Assembly (NCBI GenBank): GCA_017625395.1
Contig: JAGALD010000070.1
Coordinates: 1-39,737, forward strand
Direction: 5' to 3'
DNA length: 39,737 bases
From: Bacilli bacterium
Lineage (GTDB): Bacteria > Bacillota_I > Bacilli_A > RF39 > UBA660
The notes below the pieces were generated by a model. The model saw only the letters and a program-made list of their open reading frames with translations, did no database searches and was not told the origin of the DNA. Positions 23,908 through 32,375 of this stretch are shown one piece after another (positions within the stretch are counted from its first letter, which is position 1; each line of letters opens with the position of its first letter). Both the position numbers and the translations under genes were made by a program.

Positions 23908-24884
23908 TGTATGATAAACAAGCTATAGAAAATTGTAAAAGTTTGCTCAAAGATTATTTGGTTAGTCATCATAGTATTAATCCAAATAATTTTTTTAATT
24001 GTTTGAATCCAGTACATGAAGATAGACATCCAAGTATGAAATATACAGATAAATTTAATAAATGCAAATGTTTTTCTTGTAATGCTTTTTATGATATTTT
24101 TGATATAATAGGTATAGATTATAATACAACATCTTTTAAAGAACAGTTGCAAATTTTAGAAAAGCTATATCCTGATTATAAAGTATTAAATGATGATAAA
24201 AAGATAGATTATACAGAATCAAATGAGATAATAGATTTTACGAATTACTTTAATAAGTGTAAAAAAAATATTTGTAAATCAGATTATTTATTACAAAGAA
24301 ATATAGATTTATCACTATTAGAAAAATACAATATTGGATTTGATGAAACTAAAAATTTAATAGTATTTCCGATCAATGAAAATTGTTATTTTGCTAGAAG
24401 TACAATTAATAATAGTAAAATAAAATCCAAAGGTATAAGTTATATATGGAATGAAAATTTAATTAAAGAAGCAAATGAAAAATCAATTATATATGTTACA
24501 GAAAGTATAATTGATTCACTATCATTAGAAAGTATAGATCCAAATATAAAAACAATATCACTTAATGGTTTACCAAATTATAAAAGATTATTAAGTGTTT
24601 CAAAAGATAATAATTATAATGGTATTTTTGTTTTAGCATTTGATAATGATAAAGCAGGCAATGAATATCAGAGTTTAGTTAAGGATGAACTAAATAAAAT
24701 TAATATTACAAGTTTTGGTACAACAATGATTAATAATTTTTTATCTGATGAGTGTAAAGATTTAAATGAAGCATTGATAAAAGATAAAGAAAAATTAAAA
24801 AGAAATTATGAATATTTTGATGATGTATTTAAAAAATATATTGAAAAAAATAGAATAAAAAAAGGTTGTGATTACGAATTATGA
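23907..24884 (+). CDS. DnaG-like primase with zinc finger and Toprim domain
   Basis: This 325-residue protein has an N-terminal CHC2-type zinc finger, with C32 and H37 (NCLNPVHEDRHPS) and C55-x-x-C58 (KCFSC). A Toprim domain follows, with the acidic residue E199 (VTESIIDSLS) and D246-x-D248 (LAFDNDKAG). It lacks a C-terminal helicase or helicase-binding domain, so it is shorter than chromosomal DnaG. It probably primes complementary-strand synthesis of element DNA after transfer. The stop codon overlaps the next start in an ATGA arrangement. Confidence 0.8.
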   Translation: MYDKQAIENCKSLLKDYLVSHHSINPNNFFNCLNPVHEDRHPSMKYTDKFNKCKCFSCNAFYDIFDIIGIDYNTTSFKEQLQILEKLYPDYKVLNDDKKIDYTESNEIIDFTNYFNKCKKNICKSDYLLQRNIDLSLLEKYNIGFDETKNLIVFPINENCYFARSTINNSKIKSKGISYIWNENLIKEANEKSIIYVTESIIDSLSLESIDPNIKTISLNGLPNYKRLLSVSKDNNYNGIFVLAFDNDKAGNEYQSLVKDELNKINITSFGTTMINNFLSDECKDLNEALIKDKEKLKRNYEYFDDVFKKYIEKNRIKKGCDYEL

Positions 24885-25348
24885 ATGATGAAAATAAGAA
24901 AGAATTAATTAAAGAAAAAATAAAAGAACAAGATAAAGCAAAGTTAAAATATAAACAAAAAATAGAATTAGTTAAACAACATTATGGTATTGAATTTGAT
25001 GTAGAACATTTTAAAGATGAAAATATTGAAACAATAAAATTTGTTAATTTAGAATATAAAAATGTGTTAAGAAATATTGTTGTTATTTATGACAATTCAC
25101 TACAAAAATTTAACTATGTTTCATATGATTATGATAATGAATCTACATTAAAAAATTTAAATAATAAAAAAATATTAACAGGTGTTAGTAAAGAAAATAA
25201 ATTAAAATTAGTTGTAGGTGAAATGAGAAGATTAAATGAAGAATATCAAAATGAATTAAAAATTATTAATGATAAATATTCATCCATGTTAAATAATAAT
25301 ATTGAATCTGAAAATGAACTACAATTAAAGAAAAAAGATGAAAATTAA
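24881..25348 (+). CDS. Hypothetical coiled-coil-flanked protein
   Basis: This 155-residue protein has highly charged helical ends (KKELIKEKIKEQDKAKLKYK at the start and ENELQLKKKDEN at the end) and a central beta-rich part. It is translationally coupled to the primase gene through ATGA. No family is recognised. Confidence 0.55.
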   Translation: MNDENKKELIKEKIKEQDKAKLKYKQKIELVKQHYGIEFDVEHFKDENIETIKFVNLEYKNVLRNIVVIYDNSLQKFNYVSYDYDNESTLKNLNNKKILTGVSKENKLKLVVGEMRRLNEEYQNELKIINDKYSSMLNNNIESENELQLKKKDEN

Positions 25349-25419
25349 ATATATATCAAAAACATATCAACAAGAAATCCTTATATTTAAAGGGAAAAAG
25401 AACTAAAAATCTAAAAAGT

Positions 25420-25428
25420 TGATATAAT
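25420..25428 (+). promoter_or_regulatory. Extended -10 promoter for the mobilisation genes
   Basis: TGATATAAT, an extended -10 element without a good -35. Transcription would run through oriT into the genes from 25589. A palindrome (AATCTTTTAAGATT, 25426-25439) overlaps it and could be an operator for one of the ribbon-helix-helix proteins. Confidence 0.4.
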
Positions 25429-25550
25429 CTTTTAAGATTATTCTATTTTTCGCAAGTGCGAAAAGGTTAGTGGTGCATCCAAAAACGAGAAAAGTCCTTA
25501 TTTTATATGGGATTTTTTTGTTGGTGGTGCATTCCCATATCCTGTTTAAA
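25426..25550 (+). other. oriT: Origin of transfer (oriT) with RP4-like nic motif
   Basis: The region lies directly upstream of the accessory and relaxase genes. It holds TTTTCGCA/TGCGAAAA (25447-25464), two direct repeats GTGGTGCATCC (25470-25480) and GTGGTGCATTCC (25524-25535), and the inverted repeat ATATGGGA (25505-25512)/TCCCATAT (25533-25540). The right arm runs into TATCCTG at 25538-25544, matching the YATCCTG-Y nic consensus of RP4 and Ti plasmid oriTs, which predicts cleavage between 25544 and 25545 on the + strand. Confidence 0.7.
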
Positions 25551-25588
25551 AAATATTTTAACTTATTTTATATAAAAGGGGTGAATAA

Positions 25589-25912
25589 GTGGCATTTGGA
25601 ATAATTTTAACTGAACAAGAAAATGTACTTTTAGATAAGTATATGAAACAAAATAATATTAAAAGTAAAGGTGAAGCTATTAGGAGATGTATTCATATAG
25701 CATTAGAATATAAAGAAAGAGATTTATATTTTTTAAATGAAATAAATGATAAATTAAATAGAGTAATTTATAAAAATAATATAAACAATAAACTTACAGA
25801 ACAAATATTTTGTAATCTAGGTTTTTTGAAAAATGTTGATGTAAAAAAGGATAATTGTTTAAAAGATTTTTATTCAGAAAATAATTATATTAATGATAGA
25901 ATGTTAGGTTAA
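25589..25912 (+). CDS. MobC-like relaxosome accessory protein
   Basis: The product has 107 residues. The N-terminal half, ILTEQENVLLDKYMKQNNIK followed by SKGEAIRRCIHIAL, has the layout of a ribbon-helix-helix or MobC-type DNA-binding domain; a helical tail follows. The start is GTG at 25589, 5 bases after AAAAGGGGTG. It begins 44 bases after the predicted nic site and probably binds oriT. Confidence 0.6.
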   Translation: MAFGIILTEQENVLLDKYMKQNNIKSKGEAIRRCIHIALEYKERDLYFLNEINDKLNRVIYKNNINNKLTEQIFCNLGFLKNVDVKKDNCLKDFYSENNYINDRMLG

Positions 25913-25914
25913 AT

Positions 25915-26151
25915 ATGAGTGAAAGAATTAAAAATTTTAAACGTAGAAGTATAAGTATACCAGTAGAGTTAATAGAAAAAATTGATTTATATTTTTTAAA
26001 TTCTGGTTATACTTTTTTTAATGATTATCTGATAGAATTATTAGAATTAGGTTTAATAAAACTTAATGAAGATATTGAAATTAAAAATCAACAAAAAGAA
26101 ATTTTAAATAAGATAGAAGAACTATTAAAAATATATAAGGGTAATGTATAA
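25915..26151 (+). CDS. Ribbon-helix-helix protein
   Basis: This 78-residue protein has RRSISIPVELIEKIDLYFLN, a typical ribbon-helix-helix strand and first helix, then a second helix and a C-terminal coiled-coil-like tail (QQKEILNKIEELLKIY). It is probably a second relaxosome accessory protein or a repressor of the mob operon. It starts 2 bases after the previous stop and overlaps the relaxase start by one base. Confidence 0.65.
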   Translation: MSERIKNFKRRSISIPVELIEKIDLYFLNSGYTFFNDYLIELLELGLIKLNEDIEIKNQQKEILNKIEELLKIYKGNV

Positions 26152-27599
26152 TGGATTCAAAAGTAGTTTTTATTTCTCATCCATATTATGCAGTTAATAA
26201 TCCATCAAATAATTATAGAATATATAAAAAAAATAAAAAGGATAAATGGTATTATATTCAATGTAAGGATAAGGAACATTATAGAAAAGAAATTAATAAA
26301 TATATATGTGGATTTTATCAGTATAGTCGTAATGAAGATAAAAGTCATTCATCAATGTTAGATTATTATATGGGAAGTAAAAAATCTGATGATGTTATGA
26401 AACAAAATCAGATGAGACGTGAAGAAATGGCTATGTTAAAAGATGGAACATTTATTAAAGATAATATGGTGGAAAAGATGCAAAAACACTGGTCGAATTA
26501 TTTAGAAGAAAGTAATGTTCAGTTATCTGTTTTATCTTTATATCAAGATTATGTAGATGAGAATATTAATATAAAAGATTTGCAAAAAGAAGTTGCAACT
26601 AAGTTAATGCCTAAATTTTTGCGTTATTGTGGATATGATAAACCTGAAGAAAATTTAGAATGGATTGTATCCTTACATTGTGATCGAGAAAATAATTATC
26701 ATTTTCATATAGCATGGGTAGAAAAAAATAAATGTTATAAATTTAATAATAATAAATTGGGACATAAATTAAGATTAAAAGTTTCTGATCGAGAAAACAA
26801 TTTTATGAAAAGACAAGTTTCATTAACAATTGAAAGAGCAAAACTTTATACTCCAGCTTTAACAAAGATAAATAAAGATATTGAAGAATTACAAAAATAT
26901 TTTAATCCAAAAGATAAAAATTTTACATTAAGAAATATAAATGATTTAGAGTTAGAAGAAAAAATAATTAGACTTGGTTTTTTGTTATCAGAAATTAGAA
27001 ATACAGATAAAAAGTATATAAAATATGGATCATTACCAAAAAATGAAATTGGTGATGAAATAAGGAATATTACAAAAAGTATTAAGAAAGAATTATTTAA
27101 AAAATATCCTGAAATTAAGAATAGTAAAAAAGAAATTTATGATAGCATAAAAGAACTAAATGAGATATTTTTAGATATAGATAAAAGAAACAATATTTCA
27201 GATATAGGATTTCAAACAGCATATGATAATAAACTAATAAAGGATAAGTTAGAAAAAAGTGATAATTATATATTAAATTCAATTGTTAATCATGCACTAT
27301 ATAATTATGATATATCCAATAAAAAATTAAAAAAAACCAATAAAATAGAATTTGAAGATTTAATAAGTGAAGCAGCCATTAATATTTATAAAAATGAAAA
27401 ATATGAAACATATAAAAAAGAAACCTATAAAATAAAAATAAGGAAAAGAGTTTTAGAAAATTTTTTTATTAATGGTGGTTATAGAAATACAGACAAATTA
27501 TCAAATGCTTTGAGAAGATTGTCTAAAGATTCTGAAAAAGCTGCAGAACAATTTTACGAAATGTTTACTGATAATGAAAAGAATGTCGAAAAAAATTAA
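26151..27599 (+). CDS. MobP-type relaxase (MobL-like)
   Basis: This 482-residue protein carries the relaxase metal site H176-x-D178 and H184-x-H186 in LHCDRENNYHFHIAW, the HxDxxNxHxHIA form of the MobP2/MobL relaxases of Firmicutes. It would nick oriT, stay covalently attached to the 5' end and pilot the strand through the channel. The N-terminal 100 residues contain several Tyr, one of which should be catalytic; I cannot tell which. The C-terminal half is helical. The nearby nic motif and accessory genes fit this family. It lacks a helicase domain. Confidence 0.8.
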   Translation: MDSKVVFISHPYYAVNNPSNNYRIYKKNKKDKWYYIQCKDKEHYRKEINKYICGFYQYSRNEDKSHSSMLDYYMGSKKSDDVMKQNQMRREEMAMLKDGTFIKDNMVEKMQKHWSNYLEESNVQLSVLSLYQDYVDENINIKDLQKEVATKLMPKFLRYCGYDKPEENLEWIVSLHCDRENNYHFHIAWVEKNKCYKFNNNKLGHKLRLKVSDRENNFMKRQVSLTIERAKLYTPALTKINKDIEELQKYFNPKDKNFTLRNINDLELEEKIIRLGFLLSEIRNTDKKYIKYGSLPKNEIGDEIRNITKSIKKELFKKYPEIKNSKKEIYDSIKELNEIFLDIDKRNNISDIGFQTAYDNKLIKDKLEKSDNYILNSIVNHALYNYDISNKKLKKTNKIEFEDLISEAAINIYKNEKYETYKKETYKIKIRKRVLENFFINGGYRNTDKLSNALRRLSKDSEKAAEQFYEMFTDNEKNVEKN

Positions 27600-27617
27600 A
27601 AAAGTATTAATTATATG

Positions 27618-27646
27618 TTTACATAAATTTAAAATTATTATATAAT
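27618..27646 (+). promoter_or_regulatory. Strong promoter after the relaxase gene
   Basis: TTTACA (27618-27623), exactly 17 bases, then a perfect TATAAT (27641-27646). It drives a structured leader and, on read-through, the accessory operon. Confidence 0.75.
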
Positions 27647-27652
27647 TAAATT

Positions 27653-27750
27653 GTCTTTAAAGTGTATGCAGTTTTTTACATAGAGGAGACAAACATAGTA
27701 CACTTGTTATTGCAGTTTAATTTCAGTGTATTATATTAAATGCAGTACGG
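27653..27750 (+). promoter_or_regulatory. Leader RNA with mutually exclusive pairings
   Basis: TACACT (27699-27704) can pair with AGTGTA at 27661-27666 or with AGTGTA at 27725-27730; the second pairing extends to nine pairs with one G-U. TGCAGT occurs three times (from 27667, 27711 and 27741). An intrinsic terminator follows. This fits a conditional leader or an antitermination RNA. No known family is recognised. Confidence 0.45.
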
Positions 27751-27786
27751 GAATAAGTTTCTTTTGAAATTTATTCTCTTTTTTTT
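27751..27786 (+). terminator. Terminator ending the leader RNA
   Basis: GAATAAGTTTC (27751-27761) and GAAATTTATTC (27766-27776) form an 11-bp stem with one G-U pair and a TTTT loop, followed by TCTTTTTTTT. The accessory operon starts about 60 bases later without a second promoter that I can see. Confidence 0.8.
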
Positions 27787-27848
27787 AAAATTAAATTATG
27801 AAACAAATTATTATCATTTTTTGTTGAAAAGGGGGAATAAATAATAAA

Positions 27849-28709
27849 GTGAATAAAAAAGATATTAGGTGGGTAGATTTTATTACAGGTTCTAATACAA
27901 TTACTATAACAAATGAAAATGAATTTAATAAATTTAAAGAATTTTTAAATTGTTTAGGGCTTGATATATTATTAAATAATTATAATAATTTTTCAGATTG
28001 GCAACAACTTTCAAAAATTAATAAGAATGATCCAAATTGTATTATTTTTGAATATCAACCAAATAAGGGATTAACTTTTGGATATACTAAGGAATCATCA
28101 AAAAAATGGTATGGCATAGAATCTTATACTACAGAAGTATTAGATTCTTTTTTTGATAATAATAAATTATATGATGGAAAATATAAAACTAAAAAAGTAA
28201 AAATATTAGGTACTTGGATTACAGATTATGATGATATTGCATGTAATGCTATTTTATATCAGAATGGAAAAGAAGTAGCCAATGTTATGGATAGTTTTGA
28301 AGAAACAACGGTAAGATACATTTATGGTGATAGTCATACAGAATTAACAGATGAATTGATAAATAAAAGTTTAGAAAAAATAATTAATGAGTCATTTGAA
28401 AATTATTTAGAATTACCTAAAATTAGTGAATGTTCAAAATTATTACAAGAAATTTATGATAGAGTTTGTGATTCAGTTGCTTCAATGTGTCATGTTGATA
28501 GTATTGATTGGATAAGTTGGAAAGATTGCTATAATTTTACAGATGATGATATAGAACAATTAAAAGAAGAAATAAAAAGATATAAATTAAATGAAGAAAT
28601 TGGTATAGATGATTGTGGATATAAAATTGTTGGATATGAGAATTTACAATTTGCATTTAATGATGATAGAAATTTAGCTAAAGAAAATCAAAATAGTTTA
28701 GAAATATAA
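27849..28709 (+). CDS. Hypothetical protein, first gene of the accessory block
   Basis: The product has 286 residues and no signal or membrane segment. The start is GTG, 13 bases after AAAAGGGGG, a rather long spacing. It is acidic, with an N-terminal part rich in aromatic residues and several Cys in the C-terminal third (ECSKLL, RVCDSV, MCHVDS, DCYNF, DCGYKI). I do not recognise a family. As the first gene behind a regulated leader it is a candidate for early expression. Confidence 0.6.
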   Translation: MNKKDIRWVDFITGSNTITITNENEFNKFKEFLNCLGLDILLNNYNNFSDWQQLSKINKNDPNCIIFEYQPNKGLTFGYTKESSKKWYGIESYTTEVLDSFFDNNKLYDGKYKTKKVKILGTWITDYDDIACNAILYQNGKEVANVMDSFEETTVRYIYGDSHTELTDELINKSLEKIINESFENYLELPKISECSKLLQEIYDRVCDSVASMCHVDSIDWISWKDCYNFTDDDIEQLKEEIKRYKLNEEIGIDDCGYKIVGYENLQFAFNDDRNLAKENQNSLEI

Positions 28710-28723
28710 AAGGGGGAATATAT

Positions 28724-29101
28724 GTGAAATTAATGACTAAAGAGTTAGAAGAAAAATTTAAAAAATATCCTTTAGGTAGTCAGGACGGATTATTTGGTGA
28801 AGCAAAGGTTGTTGTAAAATATTTTAATCCGTGTGGTGTAGGTACTTGGTTTATTACAGAAGGAAATAAGACTGAAAATAATGATTATGAAATGTTTGGA
28901 TATTGTCATCTAGGTGATGATGATTGTGCAGAATTTGGATATGTTAATTTATCAGATTTAAAAGAAATTAAATTACCATTTGGATTATCAATTGAAAGAG
29001 ATTTGTTTTTAGATGAAAATTGTACTTTAAAAGATGCTATGAAATCTGTTGGAATTAAAATACCTGAATATTTTGAAAAAGGTGACGATTATGAAGTCTA
29101 A
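28724..29101 (+). CDS. DUF2958-like protein
   Basis: This 125-residue protein contains AKVVVKYFNPCGVGTWFITE, then a Gly/Asp-rich stretch with EFGYVNLSDLKEIKLPFG and LSIERDLFLDE. This is the pattern of DUF2958, a family common on plasmids and ICEs with no established function known to me. The start is GTG at canonical distance (7 bases) from AAAAGGGGG; the overlapping ATG two bases earlier reads straight into a stop. It overlaps the next gene by 11 bases. Confidence 0.75.
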   Translation: MKLMTKELEEKFKKYPLGSQDGLFGEAKVVVKYFNPCGVGTWFITEGNKTENNDYEMFGYCHLGDDDCAEFGYVNLSDLKEIKLPFGLSIERDLFLDENCTLKDAMKSVGIKIPEYFEKGDDYEV

Positions 29102-29681
29102 AAAATTATGTGATTTAGTTGATATTATTGATAATAATATGGATTGTGTTGTATTGAAAGTAAAAGATGATGCACAAATAGAATTAATTAAACTTGGTTA
29201 TTTTAGCGGAAACGAAGATATTATAAGATTAACAAAAGGAAAAAATCATACTTGTTCTGTTTTCAATAAAGATGGTACAAATTTTAGTTGGTACTGGGGA
29301 AGCAGCGGATGTACATTAGTTAGTGATATGTTATCTAAAAAAGGTAAATTAATTGAAGAATGTATTACAGAAGATTTTGATATTTATATAGGTGATAACT
29401 ATGAAAATATTAATCGCTGTTTATATATAAAATCATTAGATGATGTTAATGATGCACAACATTTTCTTGAATTCATGTATTGGAAAGATAATCCTACAAA
29501 TATTTCAGTCCATAAGGATGGTTCGTTTTATAAAAATTTTGATTCAATAGATAAGGTGGAACAACATTTTAAAGATTTAAATTATAATTTGGTTAAAAAC
29601 GATAAATATGTTGCTGGCACAGGATGCATAGTAGAAGAATACTACATAGAAAAGAAAAAGAATTTAGAATATGAGGTATAA
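29091..29681 (+). CDS. Hypothetical accessory protein
   Basis: The product has 196 residues and is cytoplasmic. The first ATG of the frame (29049) is inside the DUF2958-like gene; the ATG at 29091 follows AAAAAGGTG and is preferred. A Trp/Ser/Gly cluster (NFSWYWGSSGCTLVSDML) is distinctive, but I do not recognise a family. It is part of the tightly packed accessory block. Confidence 0.6.
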   Translation: MKSKKLCDLVDIIDNNMDCVVLKVKDDAQIELIKLGYFSGNEDIIRLTKGKNHTCSVFNKDGTNFSWYWGSSGCTLVSDMLSKKGKLIEECITEDFDIYIGDNYENINRCLYIKSLDDVNDAQHFLEFMYWKDNPTNISVHKDGSFYKNFDSIDKVEQHFKDLNYNLVKNDKYVAGTGCIVEEYYIEKKKNLEYEV

Positions 29682-29689
29682 ATAAATAT

Positions 29690-30364
29690 ATGGGTCAAAG
29701 ATTATGTGATTTAAATTTAAAAGAATTTAGAAAAAACTATGATTATGGTGATTTATGTATGCTTGATTATTTAAAAAGATTTCTTTCAAAAGAAATGTCT
29801 GCTGATTTGCATGAATTATATAATATGGTTTATGATTATAATGAAATATATGCTAATGGGTGGACTATTGAAAATTTACTTGATTTGGGAATGGATGATC
29901 CATATTGGAATTATAGAGCAAAAAATTTTATAAAAAAATATAATATTCCAAAAACTGATTATAGTGAATATTCTAAATATTTTGAAAAATATAATGAATT
30001 AAAAACTAGATTATTAGATGAATTTGGAATAGAAGATAAGTATTTAGATTTTAATGTTTCAATAGATGATATTCCAGAAGAAGGATTTTATGAGTTTGAA
30101 ACAATAACAAAGCCACAAGATATACAAGAAGATTATTCATATACAGTAGCTAGAGTTAGAAATTTTGGGCATTGTGTAGAACTTCATTATTATAATGGTA
30201 ATGCAACAATAGAATATGGAGATAAAATAACTAACGATTATTGGGAAAATGTAGTTGATTCTGCTGATTGGTTTAATAAGAATATGACAGAGGAAGAAAT
30301 TTTAAATAAATTAGATGAATTATTTAAAGAATATTATGGGGTGAAATATGAAAGAGAATTGTAA
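29690..30364 (+). CDS. Hypothetical accessory protein
   Basis: This 224-residue acidic protein has no signal or membrane segment. The N-terminal half is helical with many Tyr and Leu; the C-terminal half includes YTVARVRNFGHCVELHYY, likely a beta sheet. No family is recognised. It overlaps the next gene by 17 bases, so expression is coupled. Confidence 0.6.
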   Translation: MGQRLCDLNLKEFRKNYDYGDLCMLDYLKRFLSKEMSADLHELYNMVYDYNEIYANGWTIENLLDLGMDDPYWNYRAKNFIKKYNIPKTDYSEYSKYFEKYNELKTRLLDEFGIEDKYLDFNVSIDDIPEEGFYEFETITKPQDIQEDYSYTVARVRNFGHCVELHYYNGNATIEYGDKITNDYWENVVDSADWFNKNMTEEEILNKLDELFKEYYGVKYEREL

Positions 30365-31004
30365 TAAAATTTATGCTGTTTGTTATGATACATTAGATGT
30401 ATTTAATACAAAAGAAGAAGCTAAGAAATTTTATAGTGAATGTTATTATATGAGTGAAGGAGCAGAACGTGATCGTTATGCTTCTGTTTTAATTGGACTG
30501 AATTTTTGTAATATTGGTAAAGATAATGTAAGTGAAGATTGTAGAGAAATTGCAATTAAAATACCTAATATTGAAGATGAATTTATAAAGGTTAAGTTAG
30601 ATGAACGTTTGTCAATTGAAGATACAATAAAATATTATGAAGAAATTATATATCCAATATTAAGTGTTTCAAAAAGTTATAGAATAGATTTTAATAATAA
30701 TAGTCCATTTGAAGATTTTGGAAATGATAATGATTCTCAATTTGGCTCTATGTATAGTTTTTCAAATTATTATCAAGAAATTTTAGAACAAATGAATATT
30801 GTTGTTGATAATATTTCAACAAGTGATTGGTCTGCAGGTAAATATAATTTAATAATAAATAATGAAGAATTTAAATTGACAGCTTGGGATAATTTAGAAT
30901 CAGTTGTGGATAATATAAATTCAATGCTTGATTTATTTAGAGAAAAAGATAAAATAGATTATAAGGATAGTAATATGACACAAGAAGGAGAAATTGAAAT
31001 TTAA
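30348..31004 (+). CDS. Hypothetical accessory protein
   Basis: This 218-residue acidic protein opens with a probable small alpha/beta domain (IYAVCYDTLDVFNTKEEAKK, then YASVLIGLNF), a pattern I have seen in unannotated ICE and phage proteins. The C-terminal half is separate and also acidic. GGGGTG lies before the ATG. The next gene's ATG follows its stop codon with no gap. Confidence 0.6.
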   Translation: MKENCNKIYAVCYDTLDVFNTKEEAKKFYSECYYMSEGAERDRYASVLIGLNFCNIGKDNVSEDCREIAIKIPNIEDEFIKVKLDERLSIEDTIKYYEEIIYPILSVSKSYRIDFNNNSPFEDFGNDNDSQFGSMYSFSNYYQEILEQMNIVVDNISTSDWSAGKYNLIINNEEFKLTAWDNLESVVDNINSMLDLFREKDKIDYKDSNMTQEGEIEI

Positions 31005-31289
31005 ATGGAAAGTTTAATTAAAATTAGATCTTCTTTAAATAAAATGAATAATGAATTTGAAAATGGCAATTCACCATATTACTATATTAAATATTATGAT
31101 GGGTCAAAGATGTATAAAAATAATGATGATGAAGTTATTATATTTGAATGTTTAATCAGACATAATGAAATAGGAGAAAAAACAATAGAGCGTTCAACAC
31201 CATATACTTTTAAATCATTAGAATCTACTTTAGAAAAGTTATGCAAAGAATATGAAGAAAAAATAGATGAAAATATTATAGAAATGTAG
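31005..31289 (+). CDS. Hypothetical small accessory protein
   Basis: This 94-residue protein starts directly after the previous stop codon with no ribosome binding site of its own, so it relies on coupling. It is predicted to be a small mixed alpha/beta protein. No family is recognised. Confidence 0.55.
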   Translation: MESLIKIRSSLNKMNNEFENGNSPYYYIKYYDGSKMYKNNDDEVIIFECLIRHNEIGEKTIERSTPYTFKSLESTLEKLCKEYEEKIDENIIEM

Positions 31290-31297
31290 GTGAGAAT

Positions 31298-31627
31298 ATG
31301 AAAAATATTGATATTTTAAAAAAGTTAAAAGAAAGTTATGATAATTTATCAGATATAATTTTAAATTCTGATTATGAAATTGGCTCTGATAATGTTGAAG
31401 TATTAAATAACAGCTTAAGTACAATGTCTACGCTATATGAAAATGTATGGGATAAAATTAAAGCTGATAGTGATGAAAGAGAAGAATTAAAGACTGAATG
31501 TAAATGTCCTCATTGTGAAAGGAAAACAGTAGTAAGTGATTTAATTGATTATTCATATCTATGTACAGACTGTGATGAAAATTTTTATTATTGTGAATGT
31601 ATTAAAGAAAATAATATGGAGCTATAA
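31298..31627 (+). CDS. Small zinc-ribbon-like protein
   Basis: This 109-residue protein has a helical N-terminal part of about 65 residues and a C-terminal Cys cluster: CKCPHCERK, then YLCTDCDENF and YYCEC. Two CxxC pairs about 20 residues apart are typical of a zinc ribbon. It may bind nucleic acid or another protein. TAGGTGAG precedes the ATG. Confidence 0.6.
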   Translation: MKNIDILKKLKESYDNLSDIILNSDYEIGSDNVEVLNNSLSTMSTLYENVWDKIKADSDEREELKTECKCPHCERKTVVSDLIDYSYLCTDCDENFYYCECIKENNMEL

Positions 31628-31629
31628 TA

Positions 31630-32361
31630 ATGAAACCAATTGTAGAATATGAAGATAAAAAATTGTATTTACAAAAAGGAAGCTATCCAAATAATAGGAT
31701 AGCTTTTTTACTTGTAGATGAGGATGATGAGTTGTGGGATGATCTATCTATTAATTTACCTGATAAGTTTGTTATGGAAAATGAATTTTTTATAAATCCT
31801 AGAATTCCAAATGATTTAAGAGAAAAATTATTTGAAACAGATGTATTTATGAATTTATTTAGAACAGAAGATAATTATTATAATTCTGCATATGTAAATA
31901 AAAATTTATTAAAGAATTATATTGATGATAAATATTATATTGAAATATGGGAAACAGAGTGGCACAGAGATGCTGGTGATGGATTTATGTATGTATATAG
32001 TTATGAAGATTTTGATACAGCACTAAAACATGTAAGAAAGTTAAAAGATGATTATAATTATGCTGCTATTGAAATTATTAACAATAATAATACATTGTAT
32101 TGTTTTGCAGATAATGAAGAAACATTTTATTTTGATTCAGATAAAATTGTATGTGTTGATGAAAAATTATCAAATGATTATGTAGACAAGTGGAATGAAC
32201 ATAAAGAATTACCTATAAAAGAAGAAAAAATATATTGTAAAAGAAATGGTACTTTTGTTGGTATAGATAATTCATCAGGAAATTGTTGGGTTGAAGAATT
32301 TGAAACTGAAAAAGAAGTTCAAGAATGGTTATTAGGAAAAGAAAAAGAATATGAAATATAA
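31630..32361 (+). CDS. DUF4313-like accessory protein
   Basis: This 243-residue protein's N-terminal domain (about 5-75: LYLQKGSYPNNRIAFLLVDE, then LSINLPDKFVMENEFF and INPRIPNDL) resembles DUF4313, a family seen on ICEs and plasmids. The rest is an acidic alpha/beta region with EIWETEWHRDAGDGFMYVYS, and a C-terminal segment that I do not recognise. A strong terminator-like hairpin lies near the 5' end of the gene. Confidence 0.55.
   Translation: MKPIVEYEDKKLYLQKGSYPNNRIAFLLVDEDDELWDDLSINLPDKFVMENEFFINPRIPNDLREKLFETDVFMNLFRTEDNYYNSAYVNKNLLKNYIDDKYYIEIWETEWHRDAGDGFMYVYSYEDFDTALKHVRKLKDDYNYAAIEIINNNNTLYCFADNEETFYFDSDKIVCVDEKLSNDYVDKWNEHKELPIKEEKIYCKRNGTFVGIDNSSGNCWVEEFETEKEVQEWLLGKEKEYEI
31680..31709 (+). 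terminator. Terminator-like hairpin inside the DUF4313-like gene
   Basis: AAGCTATCC (31680-31688) and GGATAGCTT (31697-31705) form a perfect 9-bp stem with an 8-base loop and a T run to 31709. It is one of the best intragenic hairpins, about 50 bases into the coding sequence. Confidence 0.75.
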
Positions 32362-32375
32362 AAGGGGGAATTAAT

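Noticed and set aside
27741-27845. 34-codon frame starting in the leader (MQYGNK...)
   Set aside because: No ribosome binding site, and it runs through the terminator stem and T tract; better explained as leader RNA.
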